Positions 26,401 to 42,900 of a DNA stretch of 64,000 bases are shown in pieces; the first letter of the stretch is position 1, and each line of letters opens with the position of its first letter. The position numbers and the translations under genes were made by a program. The stretch lies in contig JAXDDX010000003.1 of NCBI GenBank assembly GCA_034670405.1, positions 4,226,501-4,290,500 of the forward strand, in the 5' to 3' direction. Below the pieces are notes generated by a model. The model searched no databases, was not told the origin of the DNA, and saw nothing but the letters and a program-made list of their open reading frames with translations. The stretch is from Hoplostethus atlanticus (Eukaryota; Chordata; Actinopteri; Trachichthyiformes; Trachichthyidae).

Positions 26401-29328
26401 AAGTCGTCGGTTCTAGCCGCCTGGAGTAAATAGAGGTAAATGTGTTAGGGGTTAGACGAGTGTTTACGAAACAGGAAATTAAGTCACTTCCCCAAGAGCC
26501 GTATTGGTTGCAGTGCCGTAATTACGGTGCAGCTTTATCATCACTTCTACTTTCAAATTAACACAGCTTGCATTGTTTCTGGGGGCGACGCGTTTAGTGG
26601 TGCCTATCCCCGAACGGCTCACACCATCGGAATACACCGGGGTGTAAAGGTTTTTTCTCTGAGTGTGGGTGAAAACAGGCCCCACTCTTCCAGATAAGGG
26701 GAACGATAGCACCCTGGGCCTGCGTGCTAACATGGGTGTGGGGGGATTTGTGTGTTGAATCAGGGCCTATCCCCAGGTAAGCCGGGGACAGCTGTTGTGA
26801 CAGGTAGGGAGACAGCTCTGTAATTACCAGTGGGAGGAACCAGATTCCAGCAACAGGCTAAATACCTGCCTCCTTCATACGCTCAGCTCCACCCTCCCTC
26901 CTCTCGTTTCCCCACCTCACCCTGCATCTCGCCGCCTCCGACCCCACCGCAGCTCTGGCGCGTTGCAGCACGGTGGCAGTGGTTTAATCGATGTCTAATT
27001 GATCTCACAGATTCAACACCAAAGCATTGAATTAATACCCTCTATGTACTGGATAGTTTCTCTGGAAAAAAAAGTAAGAAGCTGAATGACTTGTGGCCCA
27101 ATACCACGGTAAATCGGAGAGGTGAATTCGTGTGGGCTTCAAGGAAAGGATGTGACCACTAACTGGCTGGAGGAATTTGGCCTAATCCGCCACACAACTG
27201 ACATAATGGAGACTAAAACTATTAAGTTATAAAATGTTCTGCACACAAGTATGCATCCCCGTGGGCTGTTCAGGGTTATCAGGGAAACTCTGAGTCCTCC
27301 AATAAAAAGAACCACAAATTGAAGTGACGAATGGGAATGGTGATGAAAATAAAAGCCTTGTTCTGTTATTCTGTTGTAATTACTCTGGTCGCCTCCCACA
27401 TCTTGTCTTTTTTACTCCTGCCTTACGCACTCACACACTTGGCGCTCCCCTTTCCAAATGGTTGTGTTTTAGAGAGCCAGGCTGAGGGTTAGGACAGTGC
27501 ACGGGTGTTCTCTGGCATTATACAGAGGTATAGGAAACACAGGCCCCCCCCCCATGGGCACTGCCTGCACCGGACCTGAGTCACTTTGCGATCGCAGTGG
27601 CTATCAGCCTGCCTTCCTTCCTGCCAAGCTGCCCTGTCATAAACACACTGCGAACACACTGATAATAAGCTCGGGAAGCTCAGCAGAGAGAGAATTATAG
27701 CGTGAGATATTGAAAGTGGTCAGAGAGAAAGAGATATGAGGGTGAACAAGTGACAGGGTAAGGAAGGGAGAACCCAATACTCAAGTTACAGGAAACCCCC
27801 AATCCCCAGGGGATAGGGAGAGAGAAAAAAAGAAAGTGAAAGAGAGGGAGTGAGATAGGAGGATGAAGGAGAGTGCTGCATGTCTTCTCTTATCCCATAT
27901 TCTCTCCTTTCTGCCATGTTCTTTGGCTGTCATCTGAGCGGAACAAAAATATGTCCTTCATTTTGAAGTTTTTTGTTCTCTCTTTGGTCTCTGTACACTC
28001 CTGAGCATAGTCCATCCACTCCAGTCTTCCCTTTGATGTGGTGGATAAAAGAGTGTGGATGCCTGCCTGAAAGAGTGAGGAGCACCAGGCATACACGGAA
28101 CAATGTGAGCCAAGAAACAAAACCAAAAGAATATGTTCATCATAATAGTGTGGGAGTCGTTTCACAGTTAGACCCAAGGGCCACTTGGCCAAACAAACAA
28201 CAAGCGCGGGCCAGCCGAGCGAACAACAGAGCAGTAAAAATGCCACGGATACCAGGCGAGCAACGCAGAGCATCAGAACAGATGCAAACAGAGAGTCCCG
28301 CTAAGTTGTTACGCCTGTGATCCCTGAACCTCGCAAGCTGCCTGAAGACGTTGGGTGGAGATCAGAAGGGGTGTTTTTGACAGGGGTTTGGAATTGACAC
28401 CGGCCATCAGGCAAATGCTGGTTCATTTTGGCTGTAGCCGGTAAGTTCATCTACCCTGCCAGCCTTAATAAGGGTCCTGATGAAGGCTCAATGTGAAATA
28501 AAGGATTTTAAGCAGAGTTAACACGTTCTGTAGAGCACCAGTTGATTGCTTTCTGCCATTGACATTTCTGGTACCAACTCCTAACCTTAGATTGTTTTCC
28601 TATTAAGAGGTCCTGTGGTATTTTAAAAACCTAGCTAGCTGGTCAAATAAATGGTTTATTAGCGGTGGTGGCCAATGGGCAAGAAAGTTTCCCACGCTGG
28701 TTATTAGTATATGTGCTCAGTCGATGTGGCAGTGATGTTGTTTTGCATCATTGTTAATAGAAGAACTGAACCATGACAAGCTTTTTTTTCTCCATGTGTG
28801 TGTGTGTGTGTGAACCCTGAGCAGTGAGCCTTGGCCAACAGGGGAAACGTAGTGGCGATAAATCACAGTCACAGGATTACCTCACATGCTTCGTGCAGTA
28901 GCTAAACCATCTGCACCGATACTACGTCCTTCATTCTTGAATGTGTGCGCCCATGTGCATCCATGCATGTATTTTTATGAGTCCTGAGCTATTTGGTACT
29001 CACTTGGCTTCATGATGAACTTGTGCACCTCCTTGGCGAAGTACTCCTCCTCCTCCTGTTGTGTGGAGATGGGCTGGGGCTGCTGCTCCTTCAGCATCTC
29101 CTCGGTGCTGTTGTAGAGGGACAGCAGGGTGGAGGGGATCTCCTCCCCCTCTCCAGCCTGCTCTGGCTCAGGCTCCTTGGCCATCCGCAGTTTGCTGAGG
29201 ATTTGGCCCCTGATGGCGTCAATGCGCTTCTTCTTCACCGCCTCCAGGTCCAACGTCTTGCACGTAGACATACCGCTCACGCTGCCCACCACACACACAG
29301 CCACCAGCGCCAAGTATGCCAGCCTCAT
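20508..29328 (-). CDS. tgfb1: Transforming growth factor beta 1 precursor, complete, six coding exons
   Basis: A secreted latent cytokine that signals through TGF-beta receptors and SMADs once freed from its propeptide (family knowledge). Exons in transcript order: 29004-29328, 23547-23816, 22696-22927, 21524-21674, 20675-20785, 20508-20555, totalling 1137 nt or 378 aa (human 390). Residues 1-19 are a signal peptide. STCKTLD with Cys23 matches the cysteine that tethers LTBP. YNST, SNST and FNIT are glycosylation sites. CEC (209-211) matches the propeptide dimer cysteines. RGD is at 231-233 and the furin site RKKR at 262-265. The mature ligand of 113 aa has nine cysteines and ends VKSCKCS, and [15 protein letters not shown] fits TGF-beta 1 best. 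The region of human exons 2 and 3 is one exon here. RGD is followed by TAIL, not the usual LxxI. Which fish paralogue (a or b) this is remains undecided. Confidence 0.95.
21001..21309. mobile_element. MITE-like element with AGGGYTMGACCRATA ends, in a tgfb1 intron
   Basis: The left end AGGGTTAGACCGATAC is matched in inverse by the right end, where ATATTGGTCGAGCCCT closes the element at 21309. Its inner part holds pieces such as GGTATCAGTATCTGCC, known from a common fish repeat. It is about 309 bp and lies in the intron between the exons at 21524 and 20785. No clean target duplication was found. Confidence 0.5.
23299..23498. repeat. Compound GATA/GACA/GGAT tetranucleotide array
   Basis: About 200 bp of (GATA)n with GACA units near 23355 and two long GGAT blocks. 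It lies in a tgfb1 intron and ends about 48 bp from the donor of the 23547-23816 exon. Confidence 0.93.
23817..29003 (-). other. tgfb1: Large first intron of tgfb1, no gene seen
   Basis: About 5.2 kb separates coding exon 1 from exon 2. No additional exon, snoRNA or intact mobile-element gene was recognised. It contains mixed low-complexity sequence, a poly-C run near 27545 and a dispersed repeat copy at 28391-28464. Intron 1 of TGFB genes is often large and may hold regulatory elements, but none can be shown here. Confidence 0.6.
28391..28464 (+). repeat. Dispersed repeat, copy 1
   Basis: GGCCATCAGGCAAATGCTGG, then GGCTGTAGCCGGTAAGTTC and CTACCCTGCCAGCC. It is clearly related to 62342-62419 in the same orientation, so it is a dispersed element. 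Family unknown to me. Confidence 0.55.
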
Positions 29329-32300
29329 GGTGCCAACCGGACTGCTGCAGCTCTGTGACTACTTCTGTACTTCTTTACTACTAGTTCTCCCCTCTCCTCT
29401 CCCTCTCTGCCTGCCTCCGTCCGGGGATGCTTAGGGAACAGTGAATCACTCCGAGGTGTGACTGACGCAAGGTGTTTACGGGTGGCAGAACAATTAAAGC
29501 AGTGTGGAGAGTCGTGGAGGTTCAGTCGCTCCGAGAGGCTATTAGTGCCACCGCTGCTGCTGCTGCTGTGCAAAAGCACCTAACTCCTCTGCCGTCTTTG
29601 TATAGAAGCAGGAGGGGAGAATCCCAGCAGGCAGACAGCGTGTGATGAGCCAGCCTCTGACTCAGCCTCGGGTAACACAATGACGTCCCAGACGCCGAAG
29701 CCCACAACGGAGCTGTCAAATGCAAATACAGCCCCAGAGGATACACACACACACACACACACAGCGCCCCCAGGCCTCAGAAGAGCACTACAGCGGCCAG
29801 CAGCCAAAACAACCCTACCTCAACCCAACCGCCTCACAGAGCCGGCGAGACCAATCTGTCTGCGATGTGATTTCACTCCAGGCAAATATACACAGTTCCA
29901 CGTGTCAGCTCACTGCTATGTTTCTCTTTACATGCCCCCGGGGACCAATAGAGCGAGAGTGAGGGGTGTAACGCTCAACAAAATGAAGAGTGGTGTTGGC
30001 AGAGCCCGAGTCACTCACTTACTAGCTGACTCCCAAGTCTTTTCACAGCTCAGGGTCTCTTTTCAGACCACTCAAGAGATGTATGCCCTCTCGAAAATGT
30101 TTCCAACAAAGAGAAATGAGCGAGGACGTATCCTGTGCTCAAAGTGGAGAAAAACAAAACGGGCCTTCCTATATCTCTGTCTCTGAAGTTCGATCAGATG
30201 TCCTCTGACTTCCTTTACAGGCCAGATAAATCTCTCAGGGGGTTTGAGTCGGCCCAGAGTCGATCAGATATCTGAGGTGCTGGGAGAGAAAGTACAGTAT
30301 TTCTGACTCTCACAGGCAGTTTACTTATCCTACAACAATAGGTGCCAACAACAGCATTCAAAAAAAACATCTATGGCTCCCTGCTCTGACTACCTCTTTT
30401 TAACAATGACAGCATGTGATCTGTGCAAAGCAGCAGTTCACCAGAAATTGCTTTCAACACCTCAAACGCAACGCTCACTTCACACTCAAAGCCGTGAACA
30501 TCTGCATGTGACTGTCTTCATTCTCACACACGGATAATACGATAGCGCAGACAGAGCCTGACGTTGAAAACAGTTTGAGCAGGGATGCTATCAGGAAAAA
30601 ACAATAACAGCAGAAGCCTCCTTCAGTCACTGAAACACTTTAAATGAGCGTACCAACCGGTAACAGAGTAACAAATCCCTCTTGGCTCACACTGTCTTGG
30701 GGATCGGATTGCAGTGTCGTCTCTATCCTCTCTTCCCTCTATCCATCCATCGGTATCACCTCCTTTATGCCCTGTTCCCTCACACCTTTCCCCCCCGTCT
30801 TCTCTGACACAACTCCCTTTTCACACCCTCCCTCTATTTAACTCCCTGTCTCTCCCTTTCTCTCTCTCTGCGAGTTCCCTCTCTCCCGGTGCTTGTCGGA
30901 GCTTGCTGGTGACAAAGTGATTTGTGGGAGCTCTGTGCTCAGCTAACTTTTCTCTCTCTCTCTCTGTGTTTCTTTCACTCCCTCCCTCTCTCTCTCTCTT
31001 CGTTTTTTTTTCTGGTTCCTGTTACTCGTCTAATAGAGCGAGGAGCTCTCCGCCCAGGAAATGAGGGTAACGGCCGCAGTGTAAAACATCTGCTGTTTAA
31101 CAGAGCTCTGCTGCCTGCTCTGTGTCCACATCAGGAAGCCAGGGGCAGAACCTGCTGAATGACTGACTTTAGAGGTACCAGCTCCCTCACACTCTCTGGC
31201 CTGTCTGCCGCCGAGGCTGTGACGACTGACATGTCAACAAGCCTTGCATGGCACTAGTGTCTCGCCAACTGACCGCCGTATTTACCTGGTGCCAGCGAAA
31301 GTGAACGGCTGCCAGGCAAAAGAGCCGAGCCACTCGGGGACTGGCTGGTCTAAAAGTAGAACTGTGAATTTCACAGGATGGAGAGCCAACAGGGCTGGTC
31401 CGTGTACTCCGCTGGGCCCTTTAGAGGTTGGATTGTATATTTTTCAAAGGGAGAAAAATAGACTCAAACAAACCAGCGATAGCTTCAGTGATTCCGCCTC
31501 CGTCTAAAAGATGACTCTACAAGGAAGCAAATATAGTGAAGTGAGGTTTAAATCCCATGAGAACATTTTTAGGTCTAAGACTGGTTTAGGGTTTACGCCT
31601 CCCTGCATTTCATGTACAGGCTTCCATTCACTAGTGATGGGAATAAGCAATTAATCAAACATGGGCAATAAACCGGTGGTTAAGATGAAAGAAGATGACA
31701 TTTAAGACAAACAAGGAAACCAGGAAAACAAAATGGCAAAATCCCCTAAAATACCAACCCTATGGCTGGCTGTAAAACCAGAAAACAATACGCTCCCAAA
31801 CAATAGTACTACAAACAACTGGGCCCCAGTGTCAAGTGCAGTTTATCTCTGATTACCATGAATGATATGAGGGTAAGATGTAATGAGGGTGGCTATCAAA
31901 TATCAACAACTGTTTGCTTGTCCTGTTGAGAGCTTTAATGGGCATGCACTGCCTCCTAGTGGCGAAAAAAGGGAAAAAGCATTGATAAGATAATGATACC
32001 TGCTCTTTGTATTCAGTATGACTTATTCTGACCTAGTTTGTCTTCTCACCATGTGATCTTTCAACATACTCTATGGCCTCCCAGCTTCAGCCTCCATACC
32101 TTACTGCCCCCCGTGCGACCATCACGTCTTACCAGTCTGTGATGGAGCATCATACCCTTTACCTTTTTTCTGTCTGTCTGTCTGAGGGTGAGAGTGCGAC
32201 ATCGTCCGCTTTCCCATCATTCACTGAAGTCCTGTGTGTCTCCCCATGATTCTGCAGAGGGTGTCAAGCAGGATCCCAGGGAGCTGTGGCAAACCCCAAA

Positions 32301-32791
32301 GTCTTGGGGCCAGACGATCTGAGGGAGGGTGCAGAGGAAAAACCTATTCAGTCAGCAGACAGAACAGATAGCCTACCCATGCTACAACTCCAGAGTGGGT
32401 CCCAACTGCATGCATTTCATGCCTGTGGTGCAGTGACATGCTGATGCTGCAGCTTGTCACCGTGTACATAAGGTAATAACTTGGTGTTAAATAGCAGTGT
32501 TACAGATGGAGGTGCACTGATTTAAAAAAATATAGGGGACTATTGCAGTCAATGGTGAACTGAGTGAAGCTGGTTCTTTTTTTACTCAAATTGGTGTAAT
32601 TTGGATAACACTTCAGGTATTAAAGGCCATTACTCCAGTGTATTACGCTTTGAAAAAACAGTCAGAGTGCATAATGATACCCTGCAAGCTGTTGACATGT
32701 GTATTAATCTATGGGAAAGTATTAAGGTACAGTAAGGGGCTTTTACTTCCGTTGCTTGCCTCATACACAATGTACTTATAGTTGGGTAAGT

Positions 32792-32793
<2 letters not shown>

Positions 32794-32824
<31 letters not shown>

Positions 32825-32842
32825 AGAAGAAGAAGAAGAAGA
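32794..32842 (+). repeat. (AAG)n trinucleotide array
   Basis: About 48 bp of near-pure AAG/GAA repeat. The apparent poly-Arg frame is repeat translation. Confidence 0.9.
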
Positions 32843-33084
32843 ATATCCAATATTCGTTTCATCCTTTTGCTCGAAAAAATCAAAATAGTGGGAATATTTT
32901 CACCTGGAGAAAGGTACTACTGCCATTCCTCATCTATTTTCTATAATGTAAACTAACGTTAGCTGACAGGACGTTGACTAACGTTAACGTTAGCTAACTA
33001 ATTTAGGCAACTAGCTAAACAGTTAGTTAATCCTGACGTTGTTGGGTATTTCAATTTAATTGGATAATTCAACTGAAATGAACT

Positions 33085-33380
33085 CCCCGCTGATGTCAGG
33101 ACAGCAGAGTCGCTGCCCATCTTTGGCCCAGGCTGAAAATCCACCTCTTCAAGAAACACTACCCTGACCCTTCCTCTTAGCACTTGCTTATTTGTCTTAA
33201 ATAAAAAGTAGGTAGATAACTTATTGTACTTTTACCCTAGCACTGGCTCTGCTCTTAGATGCTTGTTTAGGAAGGAAATGCACTTACGAGTTCTGGTGAC
33301 CTGTTGAATGCACTTACTGTAAGTCGCTTTGGATAAAAGCGTCTGCTAAATGCCTGTAATGCAATGTAATGTAATGTATA
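33085..33380 (+). mobile_element. 3' end of an L2-type LINE (or a SINE sharing its tail)
   Basis: One frame near 33100-33175 gives WPRLKIHLFKKHYP, like the C-terminus of fish LINE polyproteins. The conserved tail CGCTTTGGATAAAAGCGTCT follows, ending in AATGTAATGTAATGTA repeats, as at the 3' ends of L2-like LINEs. A second copy lies reversed at 49088-49320. Confidence 0.6.
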
Positions 33381-33794
33381 ACTGAAATAGTAATTCGTTA
33401 CACCACGTGTCACTGGGAAAAACTAAATAATAACATTAAATAAGTAAATGACATTACTGCCGAAGCAGAAGAAGAAAAATCATCACCACCACTACCACTA
33501 GCAGGTAGTAACCAGCTCTCTGTCTATTTACATGCGTGCTTTACGTAGACTACTTTGTGAATTGACTATCTCGATTCTTGGACTTTTCCGCGTAGTTTCT
33601 ATGGGGCCAGGTAGCCGTCGTAGGGAGCCGTAGTTTCTATTTTTTGATTACGACTGTATGGGGCGTCACTTTAATATGAACATGGCTACAAAATTAGGAC
33701 TTTAAATTGAGTTGGTGGATTGTGCTGAACGGAAACGACCGGGGATGGTAACCAAGGCAGTGGCGACGCACAGGGCAACGACTTCAGAGAGAGA

Positions 33795-33837
<43 letters not shown>

Positions 33838-34293
33838 AAATCTACATAATACGAATAGACATCTGATGCAAAACATGAATTTCAGCCCGGAAAAGCTGAG
33901 GTACCTACCTACCAACACGGAGGTGTAGCTTTGCGCGTTCATGGACTTTAACTCATCAATCACTTGTGGATGAAGACTCTCTCAAAGTCTAGACAGGGGT
34001 AAGACTGCCTCTCCGATTTTAGGTTGTGATACTTTGGATATGCACGGATAAAAAACAGCATCTTCTTGACCAAGCAACTGGAAACTTCTCTCAGGTCTGC
34101 CTTTCGAAAAATAACACATAGTCCTTTCATAAATGTTGGAAGAATACTATACACATGTCACAGGAATTCTCTAAGTCCCTATAGGAATATTATATATTAT
34201 ATGTCTACTATTAGGTTTTTTTGTTCGGGAATTATAGGACTATGACAGATCTGAGATGCTGAATGGTTTGTCATGAAAGTATTTGCCATTTGA

Positions 34294-38793
<4,500 letters not shown>

Positions 38794-39480
38794 CTGAGCA
38801 AGGTTTGGACCTCTACGTAGAGCAGCAACTTGGCAAGATTTTGTTTCCAGCATTTAAATACATAGCAATTTGGAGGTACACAATTGTGGGTGTGACAGTG
38901 AGAAAGTGTTTTTTTGACTGTATGAACATGGAGATCAATTTTCACTAGCCCACAGACAGTATCACTTCAGATTTAGTGTACAGCAAACAAGATCCCTAGT
39001 TGAAAATATTTACAATAACACAGGTTAGGCAGTCTCAACGTATTATTTCCAAAGAAGCTCATTCTATGATATTAATGTTGAACAGAGATATTGCACTGAA
39101 TGCAATAGACACTGTATATTCACAACTCTTTAAAATTGCAACAGAAATCACTGGTGTGCCATCATCACTTGGATAAAAAGCACTATAGCATTCTTCTTTT
39201 CTGGTGCAGACAACCAATAAAAACAATTCTTCAAAATTCAGGTAAATGTAGAGTATATTTAAGACATCTCTTTCACAATATATCAACAAGACACCATTAT
39301 GTTTTATTTTCATTGATTTTCAGACATTTTTTATTCTAAAAATATACACTGAATGAATGCATAGGATAGATTTTTTTTTTATCTTATTTGCAAGAACAGC
39401 ACACTATACATAACAAATAGCTTCCTGACTGCTAAATAACAAAAGTTGAAATAAAGTCTTATTAAAGCTTATACTCTCCC
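38794..39480 (+). other. cdkl1: Probable 3' untranslated region of cdkl1
   Basis: After the cdkl1 TGA stop there are two AATAAA signals, at 39216-39221 and 39450-39455, with no coding frame between. Cleavage sites are inferred. Confidence 0.55.
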
Positions 39481-39775
39481 ATGTAATTTGATGCATTAAT
39501 ATGAGCATTTTGACAATGATCTGTGAAGTCCAACACGGGCATTTATTCTGTTGCTACAACACAAAGACAGTTATATACTGAAACGTGCACGGACATCCTG
39601 ACACATGGCTTGACAGATCACCTGACTCAAATTACAGACGTAACTCCTTCTAATTCATTACTGTGCTGAGTGCTGTTGCTTCGTACAGCCAGTTCTCAAC
39701 CTGGGAGTATGTTCCCTGCAGAGGGTCCCAAGATGATTTATGGAACCCTGAAAAAATACATTTCTTGTGTACACA

Positions 39776-39933
39776 TTTATTTTTGTGTTTTTTAATCTTT
39801 GTGTTAAATGATAATTAATCTTGTGAAATAAGTAACATTTACCACAAGGCATATTCTAATAATCAGTTAACTGTGTCAAAGTGATCCACTGGCGTATGCT
39901 ATGTCTTATGGTGCTCTGGTTCTGCAGTGCCTG
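39776..39933 (-). other. Probable 3' UTR of the intact CYP2 gene
   Basis: A minus-strand AATAAA lies at 39776-39781, about 150 bp past the stop codon. The cdkl1 3' end is less than 300 bp away, so the two genes converge. Confidence 0.45.
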
Positions 39934-42900
39934 TTATGTCCCCCGGGGGGTGGCGATGAGCTTGTACTTGCGGGGCAGATTGGCAAAGCCACTGATCTCA
40001 GGGCTGAGGTCTATACTATCAGGGCCCCCAGGGCAGGAGAAGGTGAAGCGCTGCAGCAGTGCAACTAGGAAGATGAAAATCTCCATGCGAGCTAGAGACT
40101 CTCCAACACAGGCTCTCTTCCCTGGGGAAAGACACGGTCACAAAACAGCACTGCATGAGAAAATGTGTGCTTTGGATTAACAGTTATTGTTGTTATTGTG
40201 TTAATAATTAGCCTTAGACACAACACAGCTCAGAACAGGACCTGCACGAACAGGGCTGAAGTCTGTTTGATAAGGGTATCCAATGTTAGGCGGTTTTCTC
40301 AGTGAAATATGAACTACTTGAAGGGATTAATGTGTATTTACTGAGCAATTTCTTTACCTGCAGAGAAGGGGATGAATGCAGGGTTTTTCTTAAAGTTTCC
40401 ATTCTGGTCCAGGAAGTGCTGAGGGTTAAAGGACCAGGGGGTAGCCCACTGCTTTTCCTCTCTCAGTACAGAGTGCAGCAACGGCATAATCACTGTACCC
40501 TGTTGAGACAAGATATTATATCACTTTCTATTCCAGGGACATTGTGCACATTTTGACTATATAATGAAAACTAACAGTGATGACACCAGTATACCTTGGG
40601 AATTGTATAACCCCTGAAAGAGATGTCCTGGTTGGCATAGTGAGGGATGTTCATTGGAACAATATCCAAGAGACGTTGCACCTCATGGGTAACTGCATTT
40701 GTGAAGGGGAGGGACTTCCTGTCTTCCATGTTTGGGGAACGTTCTTGTCCAATGACAGTGTCAATCTCGTGCTGCATTTGCTCTGAAGGAGGAAGGAGAG
40801 CATCTTAGGCATTTAGCTCAACAGTAGAATAAACTCATTGTAACAAGCTCATCAACATTACAAGCAACCAATAATAAGGCTCTGACAATAGATCTACCAA
40901 TAGATCTAAAATATTCCTGTGGCCCCGAATTATGATGTGAGTAAAAGGCGTGCTAGGAAAAGAAGGAAGCGAATAAGAGCCGAAGACAGAGGTAGAGATC
41001 TTGAGTTGTCAGATTAAGTGAGAGTGGGTGAATCAATCCCTCTCCAAAACATCCTCAGACCAGGAAAGCACCAGTCACTTCAGGGTGACGTACCCTGTAT
41101 GTTGGGATATTTGATGAGTACACTGAGTGCATATCTGAGAGTAGTGCTGGTGGTCTCTGTTCCAGCCAGGTACAGATTTAACACTGTAGACACCAAGTTC
41201 TCATAGTGGAACTCAGTTGTGGGATTGTCCTTTTCCTGAGAGGGCAAAGTGAGAACCATTACACTACTCTGATAAAAACACCGCCAGGTCAAAAGATGTT
41301 AAAATGCTGTCCAACCAGGATAAGGGACCCCAATTGGACACCTAGCTACCTTCCCGGAGTAAACAAAGTTAAAAAACATTTACAGCATTTTACAGCAGCC
41401 TTATTCCAGTGTATTAACTGGTTGAGTCCTGTTGATACCTGGCTGAGTCTAGAAAGGAAGCAGTCGATGTAATCTCTGGGGGAGCTGGGGTTCATCGTCT
41501 CCTGGTGCTCATGGATCTTCTTCTTAATAAACTCTCTCAGTTCATCAACACTGGCAAAAATGGTGTGCTGGTGGCCTGGCAGCCACTCCATCAGCCGAGG
41601 GAAGACGTTGTATAACTGAGAAAGAATCAAAAGGGAGTAAACATGAGTAATGTGTCTCTAGACCAGTTGGCTGGTAAAATAGTGATCAATGTGGAGTGGT
41701 CAGTTTGGAGTTTTAACAGACACTGTTACCCAAATTTACCTACTTTCCTTGCCTGCAGGTAGGCCTCAACTTATTCCCCTCAAATGGACTAACTGAAGCC
41801 AAAACATGAAGATTTACAGCACTCATTCAAGCACTTTTAAAATGCTTGTCTGACTACAGGGTATTTGGAGTGCAATGTCAGCTACAGAACAATGTCCCTG
41901 GAGCTGGCAGGAATTCAGTGTCTTGCCCAAGACACTTTAGCAGGGCTAATGCTTGCTGATATGGGGGCTTGAACCCAGATCCTCCAGTTGAAAATGGTCT
42001 CTTTAACCACTAAAACAGTACAAACTGAATCAGCGCTCAACCTCTGGGTTATTCGCCCAGCACGCCTCTACTGGGCCTCTTCATTTGCTCAGTACCACCT
42101 CCTCTTACCTGGCCCCCGGCACTGCTAACAAATATCAAGACTCTGGAGATTATCTTCAGGAGATGGAGGAAGTGCTTGTCATCGTAGCTGAAGCGCTGGC
42201 CAAACACCAGGCAGCAGATCACGTTGGACACAGTGCAGCTTAAGAAGAAGGTGGGATCAAAAGGTGTGGCTGAAGGAGGAAGGACAACACTGTGTGAAGA
42301 ATCAGTGTGACCCATAGTCTTGTGTTACAGAAAGATATGGAACATATTCTGTGAATCCTGAAAAAAACATAACCTACAGAGAAATACACAACACTGAGCA
42401 GATACTCAAGTCCACTCATCCACACACATACCTTTAGTGCCATCTATGCGCGCTGCCAGGTGCTTGCTCTCCTCCTGTATCCACTCCTCCATCCCCTTGC
42501 GTCCCATCCCAAAGTCTCGGAGCGTCGAGAGGGTGAAACGTCGCAACTGGCGCCAGCGCTCTCCGTTACTGATGGCCAAGCCTGAGAGGACGAAGAAGAG
42601 GAACCTTATAATAAAGCTTGGCTTCTGTATCCTGACATCCTGTATCCTGCACATCATATCAAGACTGTAAAGAGAGAATAAGGTTGCATCTTTGCTTTAT
42701 TACAATTGTAGACATCCAAGATGGCCACCTTTAGACCAAGCCAGTTTTAAAATTTCAGGACATATAATTCCATGTTACAGAACTTGACAAGGTGTGAAAC
42801 CCTTGTTAACATATTACCATAGCCCCTGGTAACTCTGACCAGGACAGGAACAGGTGCTCTGCCTGTGAAGTCGTCCGCCTGGTCCACCAGGGCCTCCTTC

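Noticed and set aside
28993-29358. Leu-rich open frame on the plus strand opposite tgfb1 exon 1
   Set aside because: It is the antisense shadow of the GC-rich signal peptide and propeptide exon and has no independent support.
29680-30186. 168-residue plus-strand frame upstream of tgfb1
   Set aside because: It contains a CA repeat read as His/Thr and shows no family similarity; it is probably chance.
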